A stretch of DNA of 64,000 nucleotides from Tolypeutes matacus (Eukaryota > Chordata > Mammalia > Cingulata > Chlamyphoridae): contig JAKSZT010054308.1 of assembly GCA_026826555.1 (NCBI GenBank), positions 5,040,131-5,104,130 of the forward strand, written 5' to 3'. Both the position numbers and the translations under genes were made by a program. Every line of letters begins with the position of its first letter. Within the stretch, counting starts at the first letter, position 1. Under the pieces are notes generated by a model that did not search any database, was not told the origin of the DNA, and saw only the letters and a program-made list of their open reading frames with translations. This document shows positions 44,008 to 55,480 of the stretch, piece after piece.

Positions 44008-47000
44008 CCCACCAACAATGAAGAAGTGTTCCGATCTCTCCACATCCTTTCCAACACTTGTAGTTCTCTGTCTTTTTAATAGTGGCCATTCTGATAGGTG
44101 TGAAATGATATCTCACTGTAGTTTTGATTTGCATTTCCCTAATCATGAGTGATGTTGAGCATTTCTTCATGTGTTTTTTTGCCATTTGTATTTCTTCTTC
44201 GGAGAAATGTCTATTCAAGTCTTTGGCCCATTTCTTAATTGGGTCATTTGTCTTTTTATTGTTGAGTTGTAACATCTCTTTATATATCCTGGATATTAAA
44301 CCCTTATCAGATATGTGATTTCCAAATATTTTTTCCCATTGAGTTGGCTGCTTTTTCACCCTTCTGACAAAGTCCTGTGAGGTGCAAAAGTGTTTAATTT
44401 TGAGGACGTCCCAATCATATACTTTTTCTTTGTTGCACGTGCTTTGGGTGTAAGGTCCAAGAGACCATCACCTACTACAAGGTCTTGAAGATGTTTCCCT
44501 ACATTTTTTTCTAGTAGTTTTATGGTCCTGGCTTTTATATTTAGATCATTGATCCATTTTGAGTTGATTCTTGTATAGGGGGTGAGATAGGGGTCCTCTT
44601 TCATTCTTTTGGTTATAGATATCCAGTTCTCCCAACAGCATTTGTTGAAGAGACTGTTTTTTCCCATTAGCGTGGGCTTGGTAGGTTTGTCAAAAACCAG
44701 TTGACTGTAAAGGTGAGGGTTTATTTCTGGGTTCTCAATTCTATTCCACTGATCGATATGTCTATCTTTATGCAAGTACCATGCTGTTTTGACCACTGTA
44801 ACTTTGTAATATGTTTCAAGATCAGGCAGTGAAATTCCTCCCACATTGCTCTTCTTTTTTAGAATACTTTTGGCAATTCGGATGCACTTACCCTTCCAGA
44901 TGAATTTGGTAATTGCCTTCTCTAATTCTGTAAAGTAAGCTGTTGGGATTTTGATTGGTATTGCATTGAATCTATAAATCCGTTTGGACAAGATTGACAT
45001 CTTCACGATATTTATTCTTCCAATCCATGAACACGGAATGTCTTTCCATTTGTTTAGGTCTTTTTAAATTTCTTTTAGCATTGTTTTGTAGTTTTCTGCA
45101 TATAGGTCCTGTACTTCTTTGGTTAAAGGAACTCCTAGGTATTTGAGTCTTTTTGTTGCTATTGAAATTGGAATTTTCCTCCTGATTTCCTCCTCAGGTT
45201 GTTCAGTACTAGTGTACAAAAACATTACTGATTTTTGCGTGTTAATCTTGTATCCTGCCACTTTGCTGAACTCATTTATTAGTTCAGGAAGCTTTGTTGT
45301 GGATACTTCAGGATTTTCTAAATACAGGATCATGTCATCCGCAAACAGTGAGAGTTTTACTTCCTCTTTTCCTATTTGGATGCCTTTNNNNNNNNNNNNN
45401 NNNNNNNNNNNNNNNNNNNNNNNNNNNNNNNNNNNNNNNNNNNNNNNNNNNNNNNNNNNNNNNNNNNNNNNNNNNNNNNNNNNNNNNNNNNNNNNNNNNN
45501 NNNNNNNNNNNNNNNNNNNNNNNNNNNNNNNNNNNNNNNNNNNNNNNNNNNNNNNNNNNNNNNNNNNNNNNNNNNNNNNNNNNNNNNNNNNNNNNNNNNN
45601 NNNNNNNNNNNNNNNNNNNNNNNNNNNNNNNNNNNNNNNNNNNNNNNNNNNNNNNNNNNNNNNNNNNNNNNNNNNNNNNNNNNNNNNNNNNNNNNNNNNN
45701 NNNNNNNNNNNNNNNNNNNNNNNNNNNNNNNNNNNNNNNNNNNNNNNNNNNNNNNNNNNNNNNNNNNNNNNNNNNNNNNNNNNNNNNCTGGCTTTGGTAT
45801 TAGGGTGATGTTGGCTTCATAAAATGTGTTGGGTAATTTTCCCTCCTCTTCAATTTTTTGGAAGAGTTTAAACAGGATTGGTGTTAATTCTTTTAGAAAT
45901 GCTTGGTAGAATTCACCTGTGAAGCTGTCTGGTCCTGGGCTTTTCTTTGCTGGGAGATTTTTGATGATGGATTCAATCTCCTTAATTGTGATTGGTTTGT
46001 TAAGTTCTTGTATTTCTTGTTGTGTCAGTGTAGGTTGGTTATGCGTTCCTAGAAATTTGTCCATTTCATCTAGGTTGTCCAGTTTGTTGGAATATAGTTT
46101 CTCATAATAACCTTTTATGATTCTTTTTATTTCTATGAGGTCATTTTTAATTCCTCCCCTTTTGTTTCTGATTGTATTTATTTGCATCTTCTCTCTTTTT
46201 TTCTTTGTTAGTCTAGCGAGGAGTTTGTCAATTTTATTGATCTTCTCAAAGAACCAGCTTTTGGTTTTGTTGATTTTCTCTATTGTTTTTCTGTTCTCAT
46301 TTTCATTTATTTCTGCTCTAATCTTTATTATTTCTTTCCTTCTTTTTGCTTTGGGATTGGTTTGCTGTTCTTTTTCTAGTTTCTCAAGTTGTTCAGTTAA
46401 ATCTTTGAGTTTAGCTCTTTCTTGTTTTTTAATATAGGGATTTAGGGCTATAAATTTCCCTCTCAAGACTGCCTTTGCTGTATCCCATAAGTTTTGATAC
46501 GTTGTGTTCTCATTTTCATTTTTCTCAATATATTTACTGATTTCACTTGCAATTTCTTCTTTGAGCCACAGAATATTTAGGAATGTGTTGTTCAGTCTCC
46601 ACACATTTGCAAATTTACTTTTTTCCTGTCTGTTATTGATTTCTAGTTTCATTCCATTATGATCTGAGAAGGTGCTTTGTATAATTTCAATCTTTTTATA
46701 TTTATTGAGAGGTGTATTGTGACCTAACATGTGGTCTATCCTGGAGAAAGATCCATGGGCACTTGAGAAGAATGTATAGCCCGCTGAGTTTGGATGCAGT
46801 GTTCTGTATATGTCTATTAGTTCTAACTTATTTATCATATTGTTAAAGTTCTCTGTTTCCTTGTAAATCTTCTGTCTAGTTGTTCTATCTAATGATGTGA
46901 GAGGGGTGTTGAAGTCTCCGATGATTATTGTAGAAATGTCTATTTCTCCCTTCAGTTTTGCCAGAGTTTGTCTCATATATTTTGGGGCACCCTGGTTAGG

Positions 47001-47335
47001 TGTGTAGATATTTATGACTGTTATATCTTCCTGGAGGATCGTCCCTTTTATTAATGGCCTTCTGCATCTCTTATCATTTTTTTTGCATTTGAAGTCTGTT
47101 TTGTCTGACATTAGTATAGCTACCCCTTCTCTTTTCTGTTTACTATTTGCGTGGAGTATCTTTTTCAACCTTTTACTTTCAGCCGGTTTGTATCCTTGGG
47201 TCTGAAGTGGGTTTCTTGTAAGCAGCATATGGATGGCTAATGTAGTTTTATCCATTCTGTCAGCCTGTATCTTTTGATTGGGGAATTTAATCCATTCACA
47301 TTGAATGATATTACTGAAAATGCACTATTTATTTC
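44008..47335 (-). pseudogene. L1 copy 2 ORF2 (endonuclease-reverse transcriptase), broken
   Basis: It reads leftwards from about 47335. The endonuclease retains [14 protein letters not shown] and [10 protein letters not shown], but a frameshift near 47170-47250 separates the N-terminal catalytic QETH region from the rest. The linker and early RT are open (ITLIPKP before the gap). After the 400-N gap the RT active-site block is intact ([12 protein letters not shown]), and then frames shift again near 45065 and 44355. The last part continues beyond the ERVL at 37235-36852. Confidence 0.88.
45388..45787. other. Assembly gap (400 N)
   Basis: The gap lies in L1 ORF2 reverse transcriptase. The equivalent stretch of copy 1 (4966-5459) is about 494 bases. 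Open frames that run through it are artefacts. Confidence 0.95.
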
Positions 47336-47363
47336 CTCCATTTTATTCTTTGGTTTTCATATG

Positions 47364-48428
47364 TCATCTTATTTTTCTCTCTCTTTTTACTCTTTTGATT
47401 ATCCTTTCTGCTTTTCTTTCTTCTATACTCTCCTGTCTTTTTCTTTCAGGTTCTAAGGCTTCCTTTAATATTTCCTGCAAAGGTGGATTCTTTTTTGCAA
47501 ACTCTCTTAGTTTTTGTTTGTTTGTGAATACTTTATATTCACCTTCATATTTGAAGGACAGTTTTGCTGGATAAAGAATTCTCGGCTGGCAGTTTTTCTC
47601 TTTAAGTTTTCTAGTTGTATCATACCACTGTTTATTCGCCTCCATGGTTTCTGAAGAGAAATCTGCACTAAGTCTTACTGGACGTCCTTTGTATGTGATC
47701 GTTTGCTTCTCTCTTGCTGCTCTGAGAATTTTCTCTTTATCTTTGACATTTGACATTCTGAATAATATGTGTCTTGGCGTAGGTCTATTTGGATTTATTC
47801 TGATTGGGGTACGGTGTGCTTCTTGGACATGCAAGTTCATTTCTTTCATGAGAGTTGGGAAATTTTTAGCTATTATTTCCTCAAATACTCTTTCTGCCCC
47901 TTTTCCTTTCTCTTCCCCTTCTGGAACTCCCATCACACGTATGTTGTTGCGTTTTGTGTTGTCATTCAACTCTCTGAGCCCCTGCTCAATTTTTTCCATT
48001 CTTTTCTCTCTCTGTTCTTTTCTCTCTTCAATTTTAGCTGCTTTGTCTTCGGTATCACTTATTCTTTCTTCTATCATTTCGAGACTGCTGTTGTATGCCT
48101 CAAATGTATTTTTTACTTCACCTATTGTGTCTTTCATTCCCATGAATTCCGTTATTTTTCTGTTCAGGATTTCAAATTCTTCTTTGTGTTCGCTCAATGA
48201 CTTCTTGATGTCATTTATCTCTTTAACTGTATTTTCTTTCATCTCATTAATTTGATTTTGGAAATTTGTGCTCATCTCACTGATTAGTTCTCTCAAAATA
48301 TGCATCTCTTCTGGGACTTTACTGTATTCCTTTTCTTGGGCCATGTCTTCTATTTTCTTAGTATGGCTCGTAATTTTTTGCTGGTGCTTAGGCATCTGGT
48401 TAGTTTGTATTTTACTTAGATGCTCCAT
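47364..48428 (-). CDS. L1 ORF1 protein, intact (354 codons)
   Basis: This is the RNA-binding, trimer-forming chaperone of L1 ribonucleoprotein particles, acting in the cytoplasm. It is a complete frame from ATG 48428 to a stop at 47364. In order: an N-terminal basic/polar region, a long coiled coil (about residues 30-165, heptads such as LRELISEMSTNFQNQINEMK), an RRM-like domain (about 165-260; IRVMGVPEGEEKGKGAERVF, RTPIRINPNRPTPRH), and a C-terminal domain (about 260-325; RILYPAKLSFKYEGEYK), then a basic tail. Length is close to human ORF1p (338 residues). The neighbouring ORF2 is dead, so the protein could only act in trans if transcribed. Confidence 0.9.
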   Translation of the reverse strand: MEHLSKIQTNQMPKHQQKITSHTKKIEDMAQEKEYSKVPEEMHILRELISEMSTNFQNQINEMKENTVKEINDIKKSLSEHKEEFEILNRKITEFMGMKDTIGEVKNTFEAYNSSLEMIEERISDTEDKAAKIEERKEQREKRMEKIEQGLRELNDNTKRNNIRVMGVPEGEEKGKGAERVFEEIIAKNFPTLMKEMNLHVQEAHRTPIRINPNRPTPRHILFRMSNVKDKEKILRAAREKQTITYKGRPVRLSADFSSETMEANKQWYDTTRKLKEKNCQPRILYPAKLSFKYEGEYKVFTNKQKLREFAKKNPPLQEILKEALEPERKRQESIEERKAERIIKRVKRERKIR

Positions 48429-49524
48429 CTCTTTTTCTTTTATGGGGTTTTAGTGGCAGGAGACTGTGAGTTACCACAGCTCTTTGAGTTTTGGCTCGAC
48501 CTGGATTGTTAGGATTGCCCTGCTGCTTGCTCAAAACTGGGCGCTGGACCCAGTAATTGGTTGTAGAGTCGTTTCCTAGGGCCTTGGTCAGGAAGGCTAT
48601 AGAGGCCAGGAAAAGCCTCTCTTACTTATTAATTTTCTTATGTGCACTTCCTTGGTCTGCCAGGAGATGGCGCTTGTTGGCAGCTCTCAATTCAATGCCT
48701 GGTCAGAGCGTATTTGTTGTGACACAGACCATATCAATGTGATAGAACTTCCTGTCTGGGGGCTAAGAGCCCTGTGATTCAAAACTGAGTCAGTTCTCCA
48801 GACTTCTCTCATAGTGCCCCCCTTTTCCCAGCTAGGAAATATTTCCACTCCCTTCTGAATCCTCAACAATCAGTCCCTGTTAGTAGAGGAGGAGTTTGGG
48901 AGGTTTGTATATCTTTAGCCCCTTGCAGGCTCCAAGACAAACAATGGCGCAGCCCCACCCGGCCTGGAAGGGCTCTCAGGACAGGGCAGACCAAACCTGG
49001 GAGTCCAAAGCAGGGTCAGCCCCAGGTTCTCTCTCCCCTCTCCCATGGAGTCCTCAACAATTAGTCCAGGCTAGAAGAGAGGGAGGTTGCGAGGGTCGGA
49101 TTTCTCCAGTCCTTCCTAGGCTCCCAGGGCAAACCACTGTGTGGAAGGGTCAGTGGGGCTCCGCAGCCCAAATTTATAGGTCAGAACCTGAGTCAGCCTA
49201 AGGCTGTGTCCCTCTCTCTCTCCTTTCTGGGAGTGGTAGATTCCTGGAGCTCCCTTTGTCTGTCCTCGCAGGCCCAGAGGCCTGAAAATTCTAAAGAGTG
49301 TGGGAGAGGGCGCCAGCAGCATCAGAAGCTGCTACTTCCCACTCATGGTTCTGTTGTCGCGATTTCCCTCTTCTGTCCCTCTCTCCTCTGGGTGGTGTGC
49401 AGTCTTCACTTGCTGTCCTAAACCCTAGAAGATCTTTCTCAGGGCTGTTTTAGCCTGTCCTCTAGCTCTTTTTCTGGAGAAGAGATTCCCATGTCTTACT
49501 AGTCTGCCATCTTCCCAGAAGTCC
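48429..49524 (-). promoter_or_regulatory. L1 copy 2 5' UTR (promoter region)
   Basis: About 1.1 kb upstream of ORF1, homologous to 791-1900 of copy 1. The L1 internal pol II promoter is expected here. The + strand has repeated CTCTCTCTCC and TTTCCCAGCTAGGAAATATTTCC. Confidence 0.7.
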
Positions 49525-52275
49525 TTGACCATGCAGTTTTGCACAAGAATTTTGTTCTTTAATTATTGGCTCATAACCAAAATGTCCCCAATGCTTAATA
49601 TGCAATTTTCCTTTATTTCAGAATTTTGCTTATTTCCCATTTTGATTTTGGCAGACCTTGGATGAAAAACACTAATTCCGGTATGTACTCACTGTGGTTA
49701 TTGGAGCCTCAGGGAAAGTGTTTTCTCTCATGAATTGCTGCTTTTAGGAACCTCAGCACTTGAGGTGGGAGGCCTCCCCCACTTCCCAGTCCTTGGAGAT
49801 AACAGGACTCTGGTGGCTGCTGGACTGGAAGAGTGGACCTTCAACCCCTAGGGTCGAGAACTCCACCAGGCATCAATTTAGTCTGGACTTGGAGTTGCGA
49901 GAGAAAGCAGGGTTATTGGCACCTGGGGAAGGACAGGAGACAGGGATGTCTCAAGTTTGCTTTCCCCTGAGCCACAGGGGGCAGAAGTTTCCAGGCTACA
50001 AACTGGAGAATTAAGTTTTTACCATCAAAGGTGAGGCCATCCCTGAAATAACCATAAGCAAAGGCAAACTCAGTTTAGAATTCCTTTACTATAGTAGGTT
50101 CTAGGCATAGGTAAGTTCAGTTTATAATTACCATTACTATAGCTAAATCCACCCAGTTTTAGCAATTTCAGATATTATCCTTCTGCTATTTTATAATATA
50201 AAGGCATCTATATAATGATCTTAACTTTTAGTTACAGCTTCTAGTAACTTTTTTCTTTAAAGTAAATTGGGTACTTTTATTAACTTAGCAACTAAAACAA
50301 TTTTATTAGTAACAACTTTGCTAACTTTTTCTGCTTTTCCAGCAGTTGAACTAATTTCATGTGGTTTCTCTTATACATCAAATCCAATTGCAAGATAATA
50401 TTGACATTTAAAGACTCATTTTTAGGTTACCTTTTACTGTTATCGAATTTATAATAGACAAACCCCAAATCTGATTTCCTAGGCACAAGCAGATTGACAA
50501 AGTTAAACACAGATTTAAAAGTTAAACACAAAGTAAACACAGAATAGAACAGAAGAGAGAATTTTATACCCTTAGTGTTTTCTAGGAACTTTTAAAATCT
50601 TGATTGATGGCACGTGAGGAGGTTCCCTATTTTACAGGAGAGAGGTTTAGTAAATGGCCTAGATCTTGATCCCCACTCACTCCCCTTATTAGGCACAACT
50701 GCATTTAGAAAGGTCTGGAGCACAGGCCAGGACTGAGTAATTGACTTCTATGTTAAAAAGTGAGCCTGTTTCTGGGCCCTTTGCCTGCTGCTCCTTAACT
50801 TCTCCATCTTGGCCGCATGGTCTCAATTGTTGAAAACTGAGAAGGCTGTTTCTAAAAGGGAGTTAATGGAAGTTTGAGGGCCTGGGGACCATGTGGTCTC
50901 TGACCTTCAAATCTGCCTGTCCTCTCTTTTTCTCTTAGTCAGGTTTAACTGGAATTCAGGGTTCCATGCAGAGGCTACTCTCAGCCATACTGCAGCCACG
51001 TAGACCATCAGTAGGCAGGTTGTCTGGATTCCTGAGAAGACACCCCTATGAGAAGCCTGTTGGAATGCTAGACCATGCCCATTATTCTAGGAAGAATAAA
51101 GAGGAGTTTGTCAGCTGATCCAGCATCCCAGAGTCCGAGTCTGACTAAAGTTTTACCCTCCAAACCAAAGCCCCCGAAATAGATGCCAACTGCTCGGGGG
51201 TCACAAAGGTTTTGGAAGACATTTGAAGCTGCTGCTGTGTTCTCAGCATCCTGAGAATTCAGAGCCGTGCCAATTGGTGTCTCCACGGTAGAACTAGGTC
51301 TTGGGAGATACCTGAACCCGGAATTCAGAACAAAGCCCCCAAGCCATGTTTGTGGGAGATGTTGGGAGAAGTTATCCTCCAACCGAAGCCCCCAGAATAC
51401 AGTGATTTTTCCTAGGAAAAGGGGCTGGCCCTACTTGGGAGTTTTGCAGTTAAACCAAACACTAAAGACCCATTAAGAGATTAGACATCAATTGTTACAG
51501 CCAACAGTCTCAGGGGCCCTGAGACAATGTCAGAGCCTCCTGGGGGCTGGGGAGGAACATAACCTCCCTGTGCCAGGGGTGGGACCAAAACTTCCTAACA
51601 AATGCATTTTTAATTTCTCAAACATTCCAAAGCATTTTACAAACCTGAAATGAGGAATAGGAAGATTAAATGTGGAATTGAGCTGAATTCCGGATGCAGC
51701 CCCCTGGTCCATAACCTCCCTGGGAGAGGGAATGTGGGCAACCATCCAGCCCTGCCCACCACCGCTCTCCTGTTCTCCCCTCCTGTTCCAGATAAGGGAG
51801 CCAGGTGGGGTCAGTAGGAACTTGGACCGGCAAGGTGCAGATGCATTGGGAGGTGCATGCAAGAGGCAGTGCTCCCCAGGAGGGGCACAAACCCCTGAAG
51901 CTCTCTGCCATTGCTGCTGCTGCCAGGAGAACGATGGCAGGAGAAGGCAGTGGCAGCCAGCACTGGTAGCTGGGCTGGTGGCTGCTAAAAAAAGCCAGGG
52001 CTTTGGAGTGGAGATACCCCATCCAGGCTGGAAAAGGCAGCTCAGCTGTGCCCAGAGCTTGGCTCAGGACCTCCTATCTTAGCAGCGCACTGCTTTGTGC
52101 CCCATACCGCAGCCCCCACCCTTGGCCCAGGATTATGTTCTGTAGGGCTCATAGGGGAACCCGTTTAAAGTAGATAACCAAAAGAGGGCACTAAACAGGC
52201 TATGATTCATAGTTTAGACTCACCAGTCCTTGCCGGGATTGGGAAGGTTACCTGCCTCTAGAACTCCTGGCTGGC
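49525..52275 (-). repeat. ERV B leader, right part
   Basis: About 2.75 kb between the L1 insertion and the right LTR with no gag-like frame. At 51145-51420 the motif CTCCAAACCAAAGCCCCCGAAAT recurs as CTCCAACCGAAGCCCCCAGAAT, an internal duplication. At 52255-52285 the + strand reads CTGGCTGGCTCACCAAATG, giving on the minus strand TTTGGTGAGCCAGCC, a plausible primer binding site at the LTR end. Identity as ERV leader is positional inference. Confidence 0.45.
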
Positions 52276-52487
52276 TCACCAAATGAAACTGTATTCCTCT
52301 AGGTTCTTGGCCATGTTACATAAAAGAATTTAAGAACATGCTGGTTTAGTTAGGCCAGTAGTTTATTGGAGAAAATGGGAGAAGAGAATAGAAATGGGAG
52401 AAAATAACAGATTACGGATCCCTAAGAGTAGATGCGGGCTGCTCCAGGCAGGGAGAGAGAGATTTGGCTTGTGTGGTTACTTTTTCT
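52276..52487 (-). mobile_element. ERV B right (5') LTR, truncated
   Basis: Its 52302-52487 part matches 30972-31155 (see the left LTR). The element is cut at the right by a SINE and L1 5' sequence. Confidence 0.6.
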
Positions 52488-52735
52488 TTTTTTTGAGGTG
52501 CCAGAACTGGGGATTGAACTTGGGACCTCATATGTGGGAGGTCAGTGCTCAACCACTGAGCCACATCAGCTCACCTAAGTTGGCTCTGTTGTCTGTTCAT
52601 TGTTTGCTCGTTGTTCTTGCTTGTTGGCTGCTCATTGTGTTGTTTTTTTTTTCCTGCTTGTTGTCTGCTCATTGTTTTTGCTTATTGTCTGCTCGTTGTC
52701 CTGGGCTTGTACTTGCTAGTTGCTTAGGTGTTCTC
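52488..52735 (-). mobile_element. Dimeric tRNA-derived SINE
   Basis: The + strand shows GGGGATTGAACTTGGGACCTC and CACTGAGCCACATCAGCT (complement of a tRNA-like head), followed by a long TTGTCTGCTCATTG/TTGCTCGTTG-type tail complement. It has the same parts as the 25557-25918 element, though the second head is not clear. Confidence 0.6.
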
Positions 52736-52739
52736 CTGC

Positions 52740-53555
52740 TTACAGGAGTTTGGATGCTCCCTCTACTTCCCAGAAGAGAACCCTTCTCCCTCTCCTTTTT
52801 GCTTTACTGCTGGATTTAAAGCAAGTAAATCATTGCCCCAGACCATAATCTCAGTTGTTTCTTACACTGCTTTTATTGTCCCAAGCTTTTGCCTGGAGGG
52901 CAAATCCTGGAAGAGGGGATGTGCTGGAGAAAAGTTTCCCAAATCATGCTTTCCCAGCCTGGACAAGGCCAGCAATCCACAAGGGAGCTCAGGCTGTCTG
53001 CAAACTGCCCTGGAGAGGGGATGAGGGAAGGCCCAGGAAAGATACCAGGAGCTCCTTCCACAGCTCTCCAAATCTATGATTTCTTGACCTGCCCAGCAAA
53101 TGCAGCCCTTCAATTGCCTTCATAGCTCTAAGGAAGCATAATGTCCTTAAGCCTCCTCCACTGACTTAGTCTGGGGCATTTGGAACAATGGCCACCTCAG
53201 AGCCCTGCTTCCAGTTATCTGAAGTAGTTAATAAAATCAGTCCTTGTGCATCCCAGATCCTGGGGAAATGTATTTTTATGTCCCTTTCTGTCCCCAGCAA
53301 GCCTTGCCAGGGGCTGGACCCCACTGTAGCCTATGGCAAGAGTGGGAGATGTGTGCTGGTAACTGCTGCTCAGAGAGAGCAATGAACTGATACTTAGCTC
53401 AATTTACCAACTTCTTCCTCCTATGTTTCCCTGGATACTGTACAGTGTTTAACTGGGCTTCAGAGTTTCAAAAGAGTTGATTCAGACATTTCCTGCCTGT
53501 GGAATAATTGTTCTGGTGGAGGGGATGGTTCCTGGAGTTTTCTATTCCACCATCT
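52740..53555 (-). repeat. Old L1 5' UTR
   Basis: Homologous to 60480-61125. Shared words include TTGCCTGGAGGGCAAA / TTTCCTGGAGGGCAAA, CCTGCCCAGCAAATGCAGCCCTT, CAGAGAGAGCAAT / GGAGAGAGCAAT, and TTCTATTCCACCATCTTCCC / CTACTCCATCATCTTCCC. The terminal ATC-TTCC is the complement of the GGAAGATGG start typical of L1. Confidence 0.7.
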
Positions 53556-54139
53556 TCCCACAATCATTGGGGTAACTTTCACCTCACCAATTCAGGAAGT
53601 ATTTACTGAGTATATGTAAATGCTTAATGAATTCATGGTCTCAGGATAGTCACTGAGGAATCCAAACAGCACAGCTCTCTAGTTTGACGACTATTCTGTT
53701 TGGCTCCGAGGGTAAGGTTTTTGTCTGTATTATGATTTGATGTAGTATCAACAGAGAAAATAAAGACAGCTGCACCATGCTGTGTGAGGTACCAATTGGG
53801 AAGGCTGTCCATTTTAGAGGCTGGGCAGCCTGAGAGAAGCCATTCCAAGTTTAGGGTCCTGGAAAGTGGGTGATGGGAGGTCCTGAAATGGGTCCCTGTG
53901 CCCCATGGCAATCAGTTGGGGGCCCCGTCCTGGCCTAATTTCTGAGGGTTAAGGATAGGAGAAGTCCGTTTCGTGCATAATGGGGGCACTGCTTCACCTG
54001 TTCTTGTGTCTCTACACAACAGACATTTCCCTCACATCTCTGGTCAGTCAGAGGCAGCCAGACTAAACCATCATCAGCACCTCCCATCTAGCACTTTCCA
54101 GTTTACCAAGCACTTTCTCTTATGAGAGACAGGATAGGA

Positions 54140-54265
54140 TTCAATAAGATTATCTTCTCATTTTACAGGTGAGTAAACTGAGGTTCCAGAGAGGTTAATT
54201 GATAAACCCAAAGTTTAGAATGTGAGCAACTTGCAGAGCCAGACTAGGACCAGGTCTCCAGCCTC
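54140..54265 (-). repeat. MIR SINE
   Basis: The + strand reads CTCATTTTACAGGTGAGTAAACTGAGGTTCCAGAGAGGTTAATTG and GAGCCAGACTAGGACCAGGTCTCC, the complement of the MIR core and tRNA part. Confidence 0.75.
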
Positions 54266-55451
54266 CCAGAACAATGACCTTTTCAGAAACCCACAGCCAA
54301 GCCGCCCCTCTGGGTGAGGTGAATCTCCCACGTTAAGATTACTTCAAGCCTCGAGAAGCCACATTGTGGGGGAAGAGGTCAGGCGGGTCCCAGGGCTGTA
54401 TCTCGACCACCTCCGGGCCCAGGAGCTGTGAGAAACAGTCACAGGCCTCGGAGGTGGTCTGAGCCGACCGCAGCCGCTCCCTCTGCAGTCGGCCTCAACG
54501 GTGTTGGCCTCGAAGCCCGGCCCAGACCTGCACAGGGTGCTGGCCTGAGGAGCAGGGCCTGGTCTTCAGCCAGGTCGAGGTCCATGTGCTGGAGGAGGGT
54601 CAGCCTTTCCCCTCCTTCCCTGGGGGAGTGGCACTGTCTTCCTGGGAGTCTCCCTGTCCGGCTGCCATAGTGTCTTTCTCCCCTAGTGTTAACAACCTTC
54701 CCAATCGCCATGGCAGCTAAAGCTGGAGAAGGCCTCAATGTGGGGAGAATGCTCCCCACGCCCCATGCTCAAGAGCAGGCCCCCACCCCGGGGCTCCCGC
54801 CCAATCACACTTTGTCACTGAGGCTCAAACCCCAACTACTTCAGTCTGGCCCCTTTCTGGCTGGGCTTCCTTTCTCACAAGTCTTCGCGAGCATTTCTCA
54901 TGGGTTCTCAGCACCTTCTTCCATCCTGTGGGGGAGCTTGACAGCAGCCCCCAGCACAACCTTCTACCCACCCCAGGGTGTAGGCTGCAGCTACTCTCCA
55001 CCCCACAGGGAAGAGTAGGCTCTGCAGGTCTTTGAGGCCCCTCCCAATGGGGGCATAGAGGTGAGGGGGAGCCTCAGCAGGAGCTGTCACTGGGAAAATA
55101 ACTCCCTATTTATGGACCTTAGAAGGACGCCCCGTCAGCCTCCAGCCTGCCCACCAGCTCCTGCTCACTCCTTTCCTCCCATCCCCTGTCAAATGTCTGC
55201 TGACCCTTCCAGATGCAGCTCAAACGTTCCCCTGGGAGGCCTGCCCTGCGCCTGACAGCATTGGGTGCTCTGTGTGCTGGGCCCTCACACCTCTCTCAGC
55301 ACATTGAGTGGTCCTGGGAGACACAGCCAGGCCTCACCAGCTCGTGCCCTTCCCCTTGTTGAAGCAAGACCCCAGTCCAATGACCGGGGCCAGGACCGAA
55401 GTGAGACAAGCAGACCCTCGCTCTTAGGCTGTGAAGGGCAGGGTCAGTCCC

Positions 55452-55480
55452 GGGGGGGGGGGGGCGGGCGGGGGGGGGAG
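55452..55480 (+). repeat. G-run, potential G-quadruplex
   Basis: A run of about 13 G is followed by GGGCGGG and a further run of about 9 G, broken only by single C residues. Confidence 0.9.

Larger units (their letters stand above)
36687..49524 (-). mobile_element. Full-length L1 LINE (copy 2), split by an ERVL
   Basis: It reads right to left: 5' end at 49524 (complement GGACTTCTGGGAAGATGGC), 5' UTR to 48429, ORF1 48428-47364, ORF2 about 47330-44008 plus 37235-36852, a short 3' UTR, and a poly-T complement at 36687-36694. A short TGACCA at 36681-36686 and 49526-49531 may be the target duplication. ORF1 is intact, but ORF2 is broken by frameshift, the 6.8-kb ERVL and a 400-N gap. Without the ERVL the L1 is about 6.1 kb. 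Confidence 0.92.

Noticed and set aside
45119..45822. Long + strand frames of up to 229 codons
   Set aside because: They consist mostly of Ns and run antisense to L1 ORF2.
47644..48255. 203-codon + strand hydrophobic frame
   Set aside because: It is the antisense shadow of the intact L1 ORF1.
54428..54759. Possible exon in a CpG-richer patch
   Set aside because: Frames on both strands are open for about 80-106 codons, but no domain, splice context or partner exon could be identified.
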